Assembly (NCBI RefSeq): GCF_019649055.1
Contig: NW_026570543.1
Span: 1 to 50,919 of the forward strand
Reading direction: 5' to 3'
From: Paramacrobiotus metropolitanus
Taxonomy: Eukaryota; Tardigrada; Eutardigrada; Parachela; Macrobiotidae
DNA length: 50,919 nt
Shown: piece by piece, positions 1 through 12,444 of the stretch
Layout: each line of letters opens with the position of its first letter
Numbering within the stretch: the stretch's first letter is position 1
Program-made: the position numbers and the translations under genes
The notes under the pieces: model-generated
What the model saw: the letters and a program-made list of their open reading frames with translations, nothing else
Database searches by the model: none
Told to the model about the DNA's origin: nothing

Positions 1-2463
1 TACAGATGCATAGTTATCGCATATTGTATAATATGTAACGGAATAGCGCTATGTATACTCGCATGCATAACTGATATTTTGTGCTCCATGGCGTTGGATA
101 TACATTCACTCCAGCGTACATTAACTTTTAATACTGACATATTTTTAACCGTTAACGCCTAACTGCTTCAAACAGATTAAGCGTCTAATTTAAATGTTAC
201 GCAAAAATTATTCAGTGCCGAAAAAATAATACAATGCGCAAGCAAAACATATGCAATGAAAACCATGATGTTCTTGTGTATCTATCCTGTGCGAGAATTC
301 GGGATATTATAAACATTTCATTCTCGCTGTTCATACTCTGTTGCCTAGCAGAGTTGCAGCAACGATGGTTTGTTATTATTGCTTAGTTTTTTTTGCGGCT
401 AGCATTTCGGCATTTCCGTCTGATAAATTCCATGCGATATGCACATATGTACATGTAACGCCCGCATATTAATTAATACTATAATTAAAGATGCAACAGA
501 GATTTAGTTTTCACAACATACGAGTACTTTCCAACTGTTAATAAATGTGTTCATTATGTTTTCAAAGTAATCATGAATGCTACTCAATAACTGAGGCATC
601 ATCTTTTAATATATAATGCATCCACCATGAAATAAGCCCTCAAGCATCGACTGGGGACTTGTAATTTATTAAAGACAAAACCCATGACTTTTGATTCTAA
701 ATTCAATTGGTAATTTTAACAACCTTTCATGGTGAGAACCTTATGTTTGATTACTGATATCTGTTTTAAAACAACATCGATATACATAGGTAGACGCCAC
801 AGCTGAATTAAATAGATTTTGGTACTATCAGGTTTGTTGTGCATATTGAATACGGATAGCGATGCGACATTGATACCGATTTGCATTCTTTGTGTATTCT
901 GGTTTTATTGGACAATTGAGTTGATATTTGCGCGCAGCTTTCTTACAGACAGTTATTCTCACTAATGCTAAATAAGACTTAACTCGGGTGTTTGATTTTC
1001 TTATGAACGAAAGTATATTTCTTAGAATTGTTACTTATCAAACAAATAAGCGCGCTTCCCTGTTGTTCTGTATCCGTTGTTCTGCGGTTGTTCTAGCATT
1101 CGCTAAACAGGTAAATAGCCATAATCGTCGGCTTCGTTCGTCCATCATACAGATATGACCATGGATTACGGCTTACAAGGTTAATAAACTTCGCGCATTT
1201 CCGTTCGTCTGCGGTATTCCTGTTAAAATTACCTATTTTAGCCAAAAAATCTGCAGAAAAAAATTAATGCAAAATTTGCTGGGAAATACGAATACTTGCG
1301 CGATGACGGCAATTTTGGAAGGGATCTCCGTGCCACCGGGCTGAGCAAAGAATATCGGTGCAGTGTTCTCCCAATAGGTTGCAAAATATATGTTACAAAA
1401 CATGCTTTCTGCCATCATGGCTCTATGTGGGTTTTTCGTGGCTATGTCGTACTCACGGACACGGAGCACGCCCAAAACTGATGGAATGTAATTATGTACC
1501 ATGGAATACGCTGCCTCCTGCCAGATCTGAATAATTTTCGGTCTTACCTCCGCTTTAACTTTCTGGAAGCAGTAAAACACGAATTGCCTGCATAAAAGCG
1601 CAAACCACAGTTGCAACCGGCGCTAACGATTACCGAAAAAGTTTAGTACTAGCACCGTGCGTGACAGTAAAACCGTTGAAGTTTGCTTACTGCACGCGGG
1701 TAGGGAGAAATCAAATCCGTTGTCGCAGGTAACTGAGGTAATGGATTTTCCTGAAAGGCACGTAGAAGTGTAGTTGGCCACTGTCGCAGGCTTTATTCGC
1801 CGGAAAATATTGTTCGATCTTTGCTGTTGAATGTTGATGCAGTGTCAAATTGACCTAGGAGTTCGCCTTTTTTGGTATACGTCCGTGGGATGTACAACTG
1901 CGTATACGTTGGGAAGATGGACGGATGATTTATTGAGTTATTGTCCATTTCGCGATAAACTTTCTGGCCACAAATTGTATTTTGCGCAGAAGCAAACTGG
2001 CAGGGTCCAAGCTACGTTGTCCTTCCGACAGAACTTTAAGGCAAGGCAAATTCGTTGGGAAAATACCGATCGCTTATCTTTGATTGATAGGGTTATATTC
2101 GTACTTCTGGTATTCTCAAGTGGTTCGTGTACGGCCGAAGAAAGTAAACGTTGGCAAACCACAGAGGAAACATGTTTCAGTTGCAAACAGAAGTGACAAA
2201 GTACTTAGTATTTATCATTCACAGATGTACTGGTCAAAACCAGGACAGTTAGTTTAGCGACCGTGCATTTACGGTGCCGGCTATTAATAACAACGCTCCA
2301 CTCTGTAATGTCCGGCAAAAATCCCACACCGTAGTACGTTATCAACTAGCTGCGCTCGCAGAACGTCACAGAAAGATACTGATTAAACAACATCTGCTCA
2401 TTTGGATTTTCGGGTAATATCGTAATACAAACAATACATACAGTCCACGTTTTAATATAGCAC
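1..2463. other. AT-rich stretch with no recognised gene
   Basis: The only open frames are short and overlap on both strands (for example 1233-1616 minus and 1831-2196 plus). None shows a family motif, a convincing exon border or a composition unlike its surroundings. Two open stretches on opposite strands at 1938-2196 are mutual shadows. I see no RNA gene or ordered repeat here. Confidence 0.6.
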
Positions 2464-2517
2464 CAATCAGTTATGTCTAGGTGCCACTAATTAGGTGTCA
2501 CTAATTAGGTGCTACTA
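2464..2517. repeat. Short tandem repeat around CACTAATTAGGTG
   Basis: The motif CACTAATTAGGTG occurs twice and runs on into a degenerate third copy (GCTACT). The leader TCAGTTATGTCTAGGTGC and the first motif recur in the same orientation at 14218-14254. The two sites lie outside the two palindrome clusters of the 3-12.7 kb block, so they may belong to a dispersed repeat or to flanks duplicated together with it. Confidence 0.6.
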
Positions 2518-2518
2518 A

Positions 2519-2959
2519 ATCTCTATATAATAATCGCGTAAGCCTTAATCTTTGTTGAGTCCGTCAGCTCGACGCATTGATCAAACTGCCGTGACTATGT
2601 ATCATTCGATAGCCCTTAAAATGTAAATTAGCCATCACAAATCAGTTTTGAAGAAAAAAAGATAGGTCTGAAAGAAATCTTTCAAAACTTTAACATACAA
2701 GTCTATGGAAAAGCTAAGAACTCACCACTGCTAAACCGACCACCCCATCACTGTCTAAGCAGCACGGCTTTTTGACAGTCGCTGCAGCTGGATGGAACTG
2801 GGTTCCATATTTGATAATATTCCATTGTCTTATTGTATATTTTTCATCGAAATTTAGTTTTGACAAAGAAAATGCAACAAAGAAAGAAGGCAAAATCAGT
2901 AGTGGCGAGTTTTGTAGCACGTTTGTTTTATTTTTTTAAAGACAGTGCGGCCTTGTCTG
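2519..2959. repeat. Left copy of a diverged direct repeat (partner 13203-13445)
   Basis: Both copies begin with CTCTATATAATAATC and share the stretch starting GTAAGCCTTAATCTTTG, followed by a block containing TTTTTGACA, GCTGCAG and GATGGAACT. The left copy carries about 150 bp that the right copy lacks (roughly 2590-2735). On the minus strand the right copy has an open frame of 88 codons; in the left copy that frame is interrupted by a GTGAGT donor-like site near 2729. The repeat may be a duplicated exon of an unrecognised minus-strand gene. Orientation is the same in both copies, so these are not terminal inverted repeats. Confidence 0.6.
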
Positions 2960-3069
2960 GTCAATCTGTCCATATTGACATATTGACGAAGATTAAATGG
3001 GAGCTCGCCTATCATCTCGATTCTACTCCCTTTTTGCGCCGGTCGATATGTCAATATTGACGTATTGAC
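2960..3069. repeat. Left cluster of two 28-bp near-palindromes
   Basis: Two copies, 2960-2987 and 3042-3069, follow the plan GTCAATATGTCAAT plus its reverse complement, each with two or three mismatches. Their starts are 82 bp apart. The same palindrome occurs four times at 12445-12694. The left cluster ends 183 bp from the 3' end of the KDZ-like gene. Such iterated palindromes are typical of binding sites for dimeric proteins, for example a transposase or replication protein; that role is inference. Confidence 0.85.
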
Positions 3070-3593
3070 AAAAAATGACAGCAGATGTTTCCATATAAAG
3101 ACGTATTTATTTAACTGACGTCAGTATAGATGGACAATTTGACCGAGTAACAGGAGAAACTCAAGCAAATCGACAAATTAAAATACTGACTCGGTAGTAA
3201 ACATACATTACTCGATTACCGAGCGAACAACAATTAGCGCATCAAAGCCAGATTAAACTGTAGCGTTTCCTTCGTCGACACAAGATCCGTCATCCCAGGC
3301 ATAACTTCCGGTGGCCAAGTACTGATTTCGTCGATAAATCAGTCTGTTGACGTAGAACACTTGACGATTTCTTGGAATGTGATTTAGAACAGCCTCGAAC
3401 CGACGAAACCAAGAAAATCCTTGCTCGGCGGCACTGGTGTTACATTTTTGCAAGTTGGATGTTTCTCTTTGATTTGCCGTGGGTACACAGTACGGCATTC
3501 GGGACGAATGTGGTTGTTCAAGTGAAACTTGTCAATTACTTTAGCCACTTGCAGCCACATATTATCAAAGGTGGAGAAAACGGGAGCGGCTTT

Positions 3594-6135
3594 GCTTGGT
3601 AAAGAGTAAGATACTGTACCAGTAGCGGTGCATTACATTACTGTTATGGCCTAACTTGATAAACTCATTAAAATTAACATGTCGATATCGTCGTTGCATG
3701 TTTATTGCACTATACTAGCACCATGGTACAATAAAGTATTGTCACTGTTATTAAATTCATAAGACTGAACAATCTTTAATTGCATCATTATCGGTTTTCT
3801 GTATCGGTTTATTCGGTAAGGTAACTCTCGTACAGTACTTTAAAAAAATTACAACCATTTCAAAGTACTGCACATTACATTTAAAGAATACTGCAGTACT
3901 TTCCAGGTGTCTCAGTGCTCAATCGCATGTTTCGGCCTGTTCGGGGATGTTCGGCAAGGTCACATTGGTGCATCACTACTTTGGAAGTATTACAGTACTT
4001 TCAAAGTACTGTCCTACTTTCAAAGTACTGCAGTACTTTCAGGTGCCTCAGTGTAATCGCCTGTTTCGGCCTGTTCGGGGATGTTCGGGAAGGTCTTTGG
4101 TGCATCAGTACTTTGGAAGTATTACAGTACTTTCAAAGCGCATCTCACTCAAAGTACTGCAGTACTTTCCAGGTGCCTCAGTGCTCAATCGCCTGTTTCG
4201 GCCTATTCGGGATGTTCGGGAAGGTCACTTTGGTGCATCAGTACTGGAAGTATTACAGTGCTTTGAAGAGTTGGACGTGGGGGTAATACTTTCACCGTAC
4301 TGATGCACCAAAACCTTCGAGAACATTGAACAGGCCGAAACAGATGACTGGCGAGACACCTGGAATGTACTGTAGTGCTGAAATGAACAATGCTTTTGAT
4401 AGTGCTATAATACTGCCATAGTAATGATGCACCAAAGTGATTGAGACACCTGAAAGTACTGCGGTGCCGAATAAAACAAAGTGCTGCTACGCTTTGAAAA
4501 TACTATAATACTTTGCAGCTAAGTACTAGCTTTTAATGTTTACCATAAACAATCAGTTCGAGTTAGTACTGAATAAATGTGCGATTCATTGGTAGAGTTA
4601 ATCTTTGATAAAAAAACACACAATGAAACCAAATAGAAATACTGTAATTAAGGTAGACTTTTCTCGAGCTGATTGTACCTCGCTTACATTTTTCAGGTAT
4701 AGAACTACTTTCTACCTTAATTTTTTTGGAAAAGAATATGTTTTTAGTTGTAGTGTGGTGGTACTGGAAGATTATAATGTACTGCAGTACTTTTGTAGCA
4801 GGGGCAGTACGGCAAATGCCCCATATACTGTTCGCCTGTTTCGGGATGTTCGGCGGTGTTCGGAAGATCACCTTGAAAATGTATTGGTAGTACTGTATTA
4901 TATTATTTTGAAATAAATACTGCAATATCTGTAGTGCGTAAGTACTTACTGTAAAGTGCTTTCGCCATCGTTCACACCACAAATCGGTCGGTTGAGGTAA
5001 TTCCGACGGCTTTCAAGTTGACTTACAAGGCGCTGCTGCCGATTATACAGTATGCACCTTGGCCCAGTATTAATTTGTGTATAATACGCAGTGCAAGTAT
5101 GGCATTAGCAGTTATTTAGCACCACATTTGTTTTACAGTAGTACTGCTACCCGTAGTACTCATCGTTGTCTTACAACCCTTTTACTAACTCACGGTTTGT
5201 TGGTGTTGTTGCTGTTGTTGCATAAACATACAGCAACTCATACTCATCCTTTTACTAACACACAGTTTGTTAACTCATCGCGACGAAAATTGACTAAGCA
5301 CAAACTGTCTCCAAGCGACTGTTAAAGAAGCATGCGATATCAAAAACCATTATTGTCAGTAAAGTACTGACTAAGTTTTGTAATAGTTAGTATGGGCTTT
5401 ATGGTTGCATGAGTACTGTACTGCCCAATAATGCGCATTCTGGTTCAAATCAGTACTGTAGTTAACTATCAATCTATTAATAACAGTTTAATAAATACAC
5501 TAACTATCTAAGAAAAGCAGCATGTGAATCAGTATGACTGCAGTGCAAACAGTCTGTGTAATCACAAATAAAAAAAATTCGCTGAAAAACAGGAAATATA
5601 CTGTACAGAAATTTCTGTACTATGATACTGACCGAAGTTAATGGCGCCACTGTACTCTAAAATACTTAGTATGCTGCTGCCCCAAACCCCACGTGTACGA
5701 CTGCGGTTGAGTGTAAAACAATGGAAGTTATTGAACTAAGGCTTTAAATTTTAAATTGGTTTATGGGTCAGAGTTTTAGTAATGCAAAGTTATACCCTTA
5801 ATATGCCCCAGTGCTCGAACACGACGTGAATTTTCTCGATGTCGATAAACAACCTGAAAAAATTTAATGAAGCGTAAATACTTGTAAATGCAATTATGCA
5901 AGTACCAGTGGTGCACAAAAATATGAACCATAATGTTCATAAACATGCACCATAATATAAAGGGCATATATGGGCAGAGTAGCAAGCGGCGAAGGGTGAC
6001 GATAGATACTATACTCTGTACAATAACTGACAATTGTGAGGTAAGTAGTGGTCAGGTTCATGGTGCACAAAACATACGGTGCATGCACCAGTGGTGCATA
6101 AATATGCACCGTTGGTACGGATCTTTACTGGTGCC
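3594..6135. mobile_element. 2.5-kb TIR transposon inserted in the KDZ-like gene
   Basis: The flanks carry a direct duplication GCGGCTTT (3586-3593 and 6136-6143), 8 bp long. The two ends are imperfectly inverted: the left end contains GGTAAAGA, then GTACCA, then CGGTGCAT. Read inward on the minus strand, the right end contains AGTAAAGA, GTACCA and CGGTGCAT in the same order. Removing the element and one duplication copy rejoins the host reading frame from KIAQKP into LPFSPP. The interior has no transposase-like frame, so it looks non-autonomous. An 8-bp duplication fits hAT, KDZ/Zisupton and a few other superfamilies; I cannot choose between them. Confidence 0.75.
3812..4460. repeat. Foldback minisatellite built on AGTACT
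   Basis: Three tandem units of about 128-134 bp (3812-4290) each contain GGTGCATCA, CTTTGGAAGTATTACAGTAC, TTTCAAAGTACTGCAGTACT and CGCCTGTTTCGGCCTGTTCG. From about 4290 to 4460 the same words appear in inverse order and orientation (CAGTACGGTG..., TGATGCACCAAA, ACAGGCCGAAACAG, GAGACACCTGGAATGTACTG). The block can therefore fold into a long imperfect hairpin. A further diverged direct unit lies at about 4778-4870. It sits wholly inside the 3594-6135 element. Short open frames across it are a by-product of the period. Confidence 0.85.
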
Positions 6136-7936
6136 GCGGCTTTTGTGCAATTTTCAAACGATTTAGGTTGCACATGTTGTCGTAGACAACAAAAACATTT
6201 TCAAACTCCTCCTGTGGTATCTTTGAATTCTTGATGTGAGCCAATAGCGACGAAATAGCGATCAGAAATGTTTGAGAAGGTGATTCCGACCTGTACGATA
6301 CCATCATAATGTCACTTCCCTGAAACCGGTAAAGTAAATGGGATATAGCTGACCTATATATTGGTGACTGGGATCGTATCTGTCCGTAAGGGCTGTGTAC
6401 CACCAAGTATCCCCTCGAGCGTGGTGCAGAAACAACTTTATCTGAATTCTTCGTTTTATATTCCCCCAGGTTTTTTCGGCATGGTACCACTTCGTCTGCT
6501 GCGTTTGTTTCTTCCATCGGTTTGGATAGGTCTATTGCACCTAGTAATCCTTTGAGCTCTGAAAGATAGAGCACTGATTGTCTAAATTTATAGGCTACGC
6601 TACTACAAAATCTTTAGCAGTCTCACCAGGAATAGCGAAAGCGGTCTGAGCAAACGTAGCTGACAACGTTGCCTTTACTCCAGCAGGGCTTATTTTGCCA
6701 TGCTTTTTGCAGTAGATGGAACCAGGCTCGGGCTGGGCAGTGCAAACCGGAGGTAGAGACAAACTTGAGAACCCGCAATCATATTCTGCAATTCATAAAC
6801 TTCCTTAATTGTGTATAGTGGGAAATTTTAGAACAAAATACCTCTATTAAGGCTGCACAATGAAGAAACGAAATCATCCAGAAGCCGTCCATAATGAGAA
6901 AGTATTTGCACTTATACTCATCACAACGGGCGGTGTGGCAATGTGAAACCCCTCTGCCAATCGGCATGCCTCCAGATAAGGAAGTACCTCGTCAAAGCTG
7001 TTCGCTTGTTGGAATATCGTCTCAATTAAGCTACCTCTGTCGAAGCTCTTCTTCGACTTCATGCCGATAAAAAGCGGTTGACACCCATTTCCTGTCGAAA
7101 TCTAGAAAGATTTTGCTGTCATATGCCTTTCGTGCCCAAATAAAAAGGTGCAGCCAAATTTTTTAGTTACCTTTCTGTTCATAAGTGGCTTCCCATATAA
7201 GGGCAAACGATTCAAACGTGAACCGACCGCTAACCCTGTGAAAGACTTAAACTCAGTTCTCGTAAACCAATGATTGCTAAAGAAGAAAATAGATGTATGT
7301 ATTGCTTACATCGTTCTGACAATGTGCTCCATAAACGACGCGAAAAGTAGCAGTTGGGAGTAATTCGAAGGTACGGCCGACGATAAGGATAAAACTGATA
7401 CCCTCCTCGTAGATATGAACCATATCATATTCAAAATGGAACGGCATCCTCTGCACGTTTTCTGTATCACAACGACATTTCGTGAGGTGCCATCTGCTTC
7501 AAACACCGCGGCCTTTGTTGGCGGCTTATGAGTTGGGAACAAAAGTCGAGGAGCTCCTCGAACCGTTCCGATACTTGCACTTCAAAGGGCAATATTTCAT
7601 GGCTGGCGGGAGAAGAACAGGTGATTCACGCTCGTCATACTCAATGTCGCACAAAGGAAGATATTCCTCGAGAAGACGTTTAAGTCGCACTGGGTCTGTA
7701 GCCAGTTGATCGGAAGAAAGCATATGAATAGCCTAGAGAAGAATGAAAATGCGTTGGTGAACTAAGAGTGAATAAACAACTTCAGTAAATTCTTTCCAAA
7801 ATCAGCTTTTTACCTGGACCAATTCAGTGCGGCAGGAAGGTCGCTCTACAAACGGGACTTTCTTGTAACAGTCGCGGACAAATAAAAAGGCATCAATGCC
7901 AAACTTTGTTGCAAAGGTCAGTCGACTGTCTACCAT

Positions 7937-8476
7937 GTTTTCTCCTGGAAATCTAGTTTAGTAAATAAATATTTAATGAATAACTATCTTGGCTCATTTG
8001 TGGGACATCCGAATCAAAGTGATAAGGCATGTTTGATATCACAAAGCTTCTTACAGCTCAGGTAACTGCGAGTACACATCCTATTACTTTTATTTTACCA
8101 ATACGTGTTTGTTTGCAAGAAAATTTTAAATCGTTGATGAAAAGCGCTTGCTGGTCACTAATGCAGCACTATTAAATGCAGTGACGCATTAGCATTAGTA
8201 AACTCTGGTATCAGTAAATAAAAACCGCAATGGGCAAAAAATTGTACAACACTACTTGGAACGACCATTTTGCACGTTTACTTAGTAATCGCCGGGGCCG
8301 GATATAGTTCCGGTACTGTGCCGCTCTCATCGAAAGTTAACCGGACTCTTGTTTGTTGGAGCTGTTCAGTTTTCGCTTGCTAAACCAAGTGCACATTTGT
8401 TTTCTGGGTATTCTCCACTTTATCAGAAAAATAACTGTAAAAATATTGGTATTTTGGTGCTTCTTTTTCCTCAATC
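7937..8476. promoter_or_regulatory. Shared 540-bp divergent intergenic region
   Basis: This is the gap between the ATG of the minus-strand KDZ-like gene and the ATG of the plus-strand ATPase-like gene. A head-to-head arrangement with so short a gap suggests that one bidirectional promoter region serves both, which is inference. I see no clear TATA pair or repeated operator in it. Confidence 0.4.
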
Positions 8477-11400
8477 ATGAGTGATGTCGGCAAGTTGAAG
8501 CGCTTAGGAATGACGACGCGCAGAGCAGCCAAGCTATTACCGTTGGAGCCAGTTTCAGTGCTTCTTCCTTGCCGGTTTTAAAGCCTCGTGGAAGAAATGC
8601 AGCTAAGAAAAAAGGTCAAAGAAAGATGCCTCAAACAGTCCACCAGCCGCCGCTCCAGCAACTGTGGTAGAATCACTGGACAACATGCAGGATCCCGCGC
8701 GGACTGGCGTTGCTGACGTTTCTCTGGCAAACTCACATTGTCCTGACGAACAAGGTATCCAAGAGCACAATACAACCATGGACTTCCTTGCAGCTCGGGT
8801 AAAATACAGCTGCTTAATGCATTATGATTCACTGATACAATACAATTTTATGGTTTAACAGCGCGGTCGAAAACTGGCAGTTTCTGATGAGTCTTGCCTG
8901 CGGGCTGATGAATCTTCCGAAGAAACGGAATCGGTGCACCAGGTACGTTCAAACAAACTTCTCTAATGTTGAATTGCCGGTGATTGTACGTTTCACTTCT
9001 TTGTGCGTGCGCATAGTTAGCGTACCTGATGTATACTGTATGCTGCCGTAACTAGCATGTTGTTTCACTTTTTGTTCAGAAGTATAATTTTTAGCCAACA
9101 CGCTTCCGGTTTGAGGAAAATTCCGAAGATGTTAAGACATATTATGCTGGAAAATCCGCCGATGGTTCCAAAAAGTCCGTGTACTGCATGGGTATCCTCA
9201 GCATCCTATACCGAATTGTGGAGCACAGATTGGAAGCAGTTGACATTACCGCGGGGAACAGCAATCCGTCATCTGCAAACGCAAAGATCCCAAGCCGACT
9301 AGAGCCAACAACAGTGGCATACGCTGCGCGATGGGAATGGAAAGCTGGTTTGCGTAAAAAGAGCTGGTACGTTTTAATTAAGGAAGAATTTTCGAAAGTG
9401 GCATCGGTCAACTTTAATTTTTTCTTACATTGTATGGTAACCTTGCCACTCATTCTGATTTGTATGCTTTTGCAGTGAATTCCTTGTTCCCGCAGACAAG
9501 AAATTGGAAAAGGTTGCATACGAAAAGCCTTCAGCGACAATGGGAGATCAGTGTGAGACCATTTCTTTCATCTGGAAGGAGTTTAACGCGTGGAAAGAAT
9601 ACATCACGCTGAAACTTGATGCTATTGAACAGTAAGTGTGTTTCTCCTACGGATTATTTATAATAAAATGACGAAAATTATAAAGGCTTGACCACGATTG
9701 TAAGTATAGTAATATGGCTTACTGGACTTCATAAAATCTTTAGACGTATCGCCGAAGATGACACTCTTATCAAATTCCATTGGACTCACATCGGCATTCA
9801 GCGCGAAAACGTGGAGCAAACCAAGGAGGTGTACATCTTCAATTCCGAAACTGCGTTGGTCTGCAACGACAACTCCAGACGTTTCAAGAAAGTGACCTTA
9901 GAGGCAGCCGGATTTTACCCTATCTCAATGAAATCTGAGATGAAAACAGTGGCCCTTTTCAGCAGCAAGAACGCCGGCAAATTCTGCGACCAGATGCTTG
10001 AAAAGCTCGGCCCCGTTAACATGATCACATTTTTTGGATTAATTGGTATCACAGCGTAGCAGTAGCACCAGTCAACTCAATTTAGTTTGATTCATTGTAA
10101 ATACCAAATTTTTTTGTTTCAGGGCACACGAATATGGCTATGAAACCCAGGAACATAAGCCGTGCTGTTGGCCATAAAGTTTATACTCTAGTACTTGTTG
10201 GGAAGTCAAACACCGGGAAAACCATGATTGCTCAACTCGCAGCGGCGACGAAGGCAGTGACAGGAGCGTAGCAGAATCCTTCAACTACAATTCCATTTCC
10301 GTTCATGAATACTGCAAACGTTGTCAAGAGTGTACCATGCCTCTAGTTATCAACGATCCACCGAAGAAGCAGTACAAAGAATACATCGACCTCTCTGTTC
10401 ACATCTATGATGGGCTTCCGCGCAGCAACTCTATTGGCAACTTTATACCATCAGGGTCACCAATTATCTGCATGAACAGCGATTTTCTTGAGTGTTGCGC
10501 CAGCGAGGCAGAATCATGGTAAGTTACAGTTTTGGTGACTTGACTGCTTTAATGCACTGCCAAAAAATTACAGGAATCGGTATCGGTCGCGACTTGTTAT
10601 AATTGCCGTTGATGAACCTTTGAGTTTTCCGGACGAAACTACTGAGCCCATTCACAAAAGTGCAACCCGCTTGTCCTCGCACGTACCGGAACTACTTTAT
10701 TACGACTACGATGAGTTGAAACGGAATTTCGTGCGATATTCGGCCGAAGTAATGGATATGCTACCGAACTGCAAGTCAGACGACAGCCGTATTGCCAGAA
10801 ACCTGGGTTTGCACTACGCCCTGGCTGAGCATGTAAGTACAAGGCCGCCCAATCTGAAACTAATCTCCGGTTGATATTGTTAGCATATAAAAATTGCTTA
10901 AACAGGTATCGAGAATTCTGCTTCCCGGATTTGAGTTCAAGCAATTTACCGAAAAACATATGCGAGAAGTGGCTCTTCCCTCATTCCAGAAATACCAAAC
11001 TTCCAAAGGAATACGCACTTTGGAAATTTCCGCTTTAATCCCCTTGCGTCTGCCAAATGATTTCGCAAATTTCCTGGAACAGCTGCTGGAAACAGTGCTG
11101 CGATATCCCAGTGAAAAAGTAAGTCCAGAAAATCAGACGTCTTTATAACGTGCGTAGCCATTACGCATGTTCATTAATTTGTACGTTTCAATATTTCTAG
11201 TGGTTCGAATGGCTTCAGTTTCGGGTTTCGTATCAAAAACTGGATGCTGTGGCAATTTGGTCAACCGCGTTTTCTTCGTTGGACATTTTCCCATTTGCCC
11301 ATCGTAAAAAAGACATCGCCGATTTTTTGGCCAGCAACAGCGCTTACGGATGCGAGGGTCGCGTTGCATTTTCGATCCCAACAGAGACCGGAGGACGGCG

Positions 11401-12295
11401 ACAGAGAACTGAGCGCGTCATTGTGCTCTATTTCAAAGAGCTACCCGATGAACTAACTCAGAAACTTGTTGTTTTTGGTGCGTATTTTTAAATCTATCTC
11501 AACGAAAGTTTTCTTTTAAATCTACAGTATTCTAGCAACTTTATTTATTTCTTTAATTGCAGATCAGATTGCGCGGGCGACCAGTACGCGGAAGGGTGGG
11601 AAAACACTTGCTGAAGCTGCACTTTCTCGGCTGGCTGCTTCCAGCTCCCGCAACATTCAGGAGCAACAGAAAATGGTTTCACTGGATTTGGCGAAGTTTG
11701 GCAAGGCAGTCAAGAAACCAATAAGTTTGGTCGGACTGAAGAGGTCACTGCATCTTCGTCAGCTGCATCATCACCTAAGGAGTTTGAGTCTTCCAAAGAG
11801 CAAGCGGCATTCGAAACGTGGTATGATGCGCTTGGTAAACAAAATTCCAGCAGCCTTTAGTTGTCCAGAGGAGTTGATTCGAAGCCTCGCGCTAAGTTTT
11901 GGAAAAGCCAGACTGACAACGAAAGAAAGGTACAAAATTATATGAAAAAGAGTGCGACAATTGCACTTTATTCTATATTTTATTCTTAGGTTCTCTTGAA
12001 GCGTTCATTCGATTTAGTAGATGCAGTTCCGATGAAGGATCACCGGTAAGGTTTGCGTTTTTTATCGTGACTAACACAATATCATTTTCACATATTCACA
12101 TTTTACAGCAGACAAAGAAAAGCGGTTCCAGCACTACTGGATGAAACAATTGTTTGCCGCACTAGAATCCGCAAGTTGGCTGCCAAGACCAGCATAAATC
12201 GACTCAGCCAAGACGCCGCTAACCACTGCTCTTTGTTTGCATTGTTCGTTAATGAGACGCGTTTGTGCTTAAAAACACAATTTCAGAACGTGTAA
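8477..12295 (+). CDS. 12-exon P-loop ATPase-like protein of unknown family, frame-broken
   Basis: Exons that join in phase are 8477-8798, 8862-8942, 9095-9366, 9476-9631, 9744-10045, 10123-10518, 10574-10832, 10906-11118, 11201-11477, 11563-11929, 11990-12045 and 12119-12295. The N-terminal exon is Ser/Lys-rich and low in complexity. A Walker A motif, LVGKSNTGKT, lies at 10199-10230. A Walker B-like LVINDPP lies at about 10343, a sensor-like SPIICMNSDF at about 10455, and an Arg-rich RYRSRLVII at about 10578; together these suggest an AAA+/SF3-type ATPase core followed by a long helical tail. Frame jumps occur in exon 1 (twice), after Walker A (10231-10275) and near 11715, and there is an in-frame TAG near 11860. 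I do not recognise the family. Its place next to a transposase-like gene, inside matching palindrome clusters, suggests a mobile-element helicase or ATPase. A decayed host gene is the alternative. Confidence 0.6.
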
Positions 12296-12444
12296 TGGCA
12301 AATTATTAGAATGCTGTTTTAAACTTACTAGGTGCTATAATTTATCATTGCCATCGATGTTTGTTCACAATTAGTAACAGGAGACGGAAAAAATTACGCA
12401 GTTTGCTAACGGTCACGTTTTAATGCCGTGCTAAATCAGAAACT

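Larger units (their letters stand above)
3253..7936 (-). pseudogene. KDZ-family transposase-like gene, frame-broken and interrupted by an insertion
   Basis: This gene resembles the eukaryotic KDZ (Kyakuja-Dileera-Zisupton) transposase family and its uncharacterised animal relatives. Exon 1 (7936-7814, ATG at 7936) joins in phase to an exon from 7732 that holds a Cys pair region (CPLKC, then CRGC), like the cysteine cluster before KDZ transposases. Further pieces in order are KWVSTAFYRHEVEEEL near 7080, FLIMDGFW near 6895, a GSIYCKKHG Cys/His motif near 6720, and SYRSESPSQTF plus VVYDNMCNLNRLKIAQKP at about 6300-6140. The last part, downstream of the insertion, reads FDNMWLQVAKVIDKFHLNNH (about 3560) and CNTSAAEQGFSWF (about 3435), with the stop at 3253. 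At least five single-base frame changes separate these blocks, so it is either decayed or mis-sequenced. It is divergent from the ATPase-like gene at 8477. The family call rests on remembered motif resemblance. Confidence 0.6.

Noticed and set aside
3915-4303. Long overlapping plus-strand open frames
   Set aside because: They arise from the 130-bp tandem unit having few stops in several frames; the translations are repetitive and carry no family motif.
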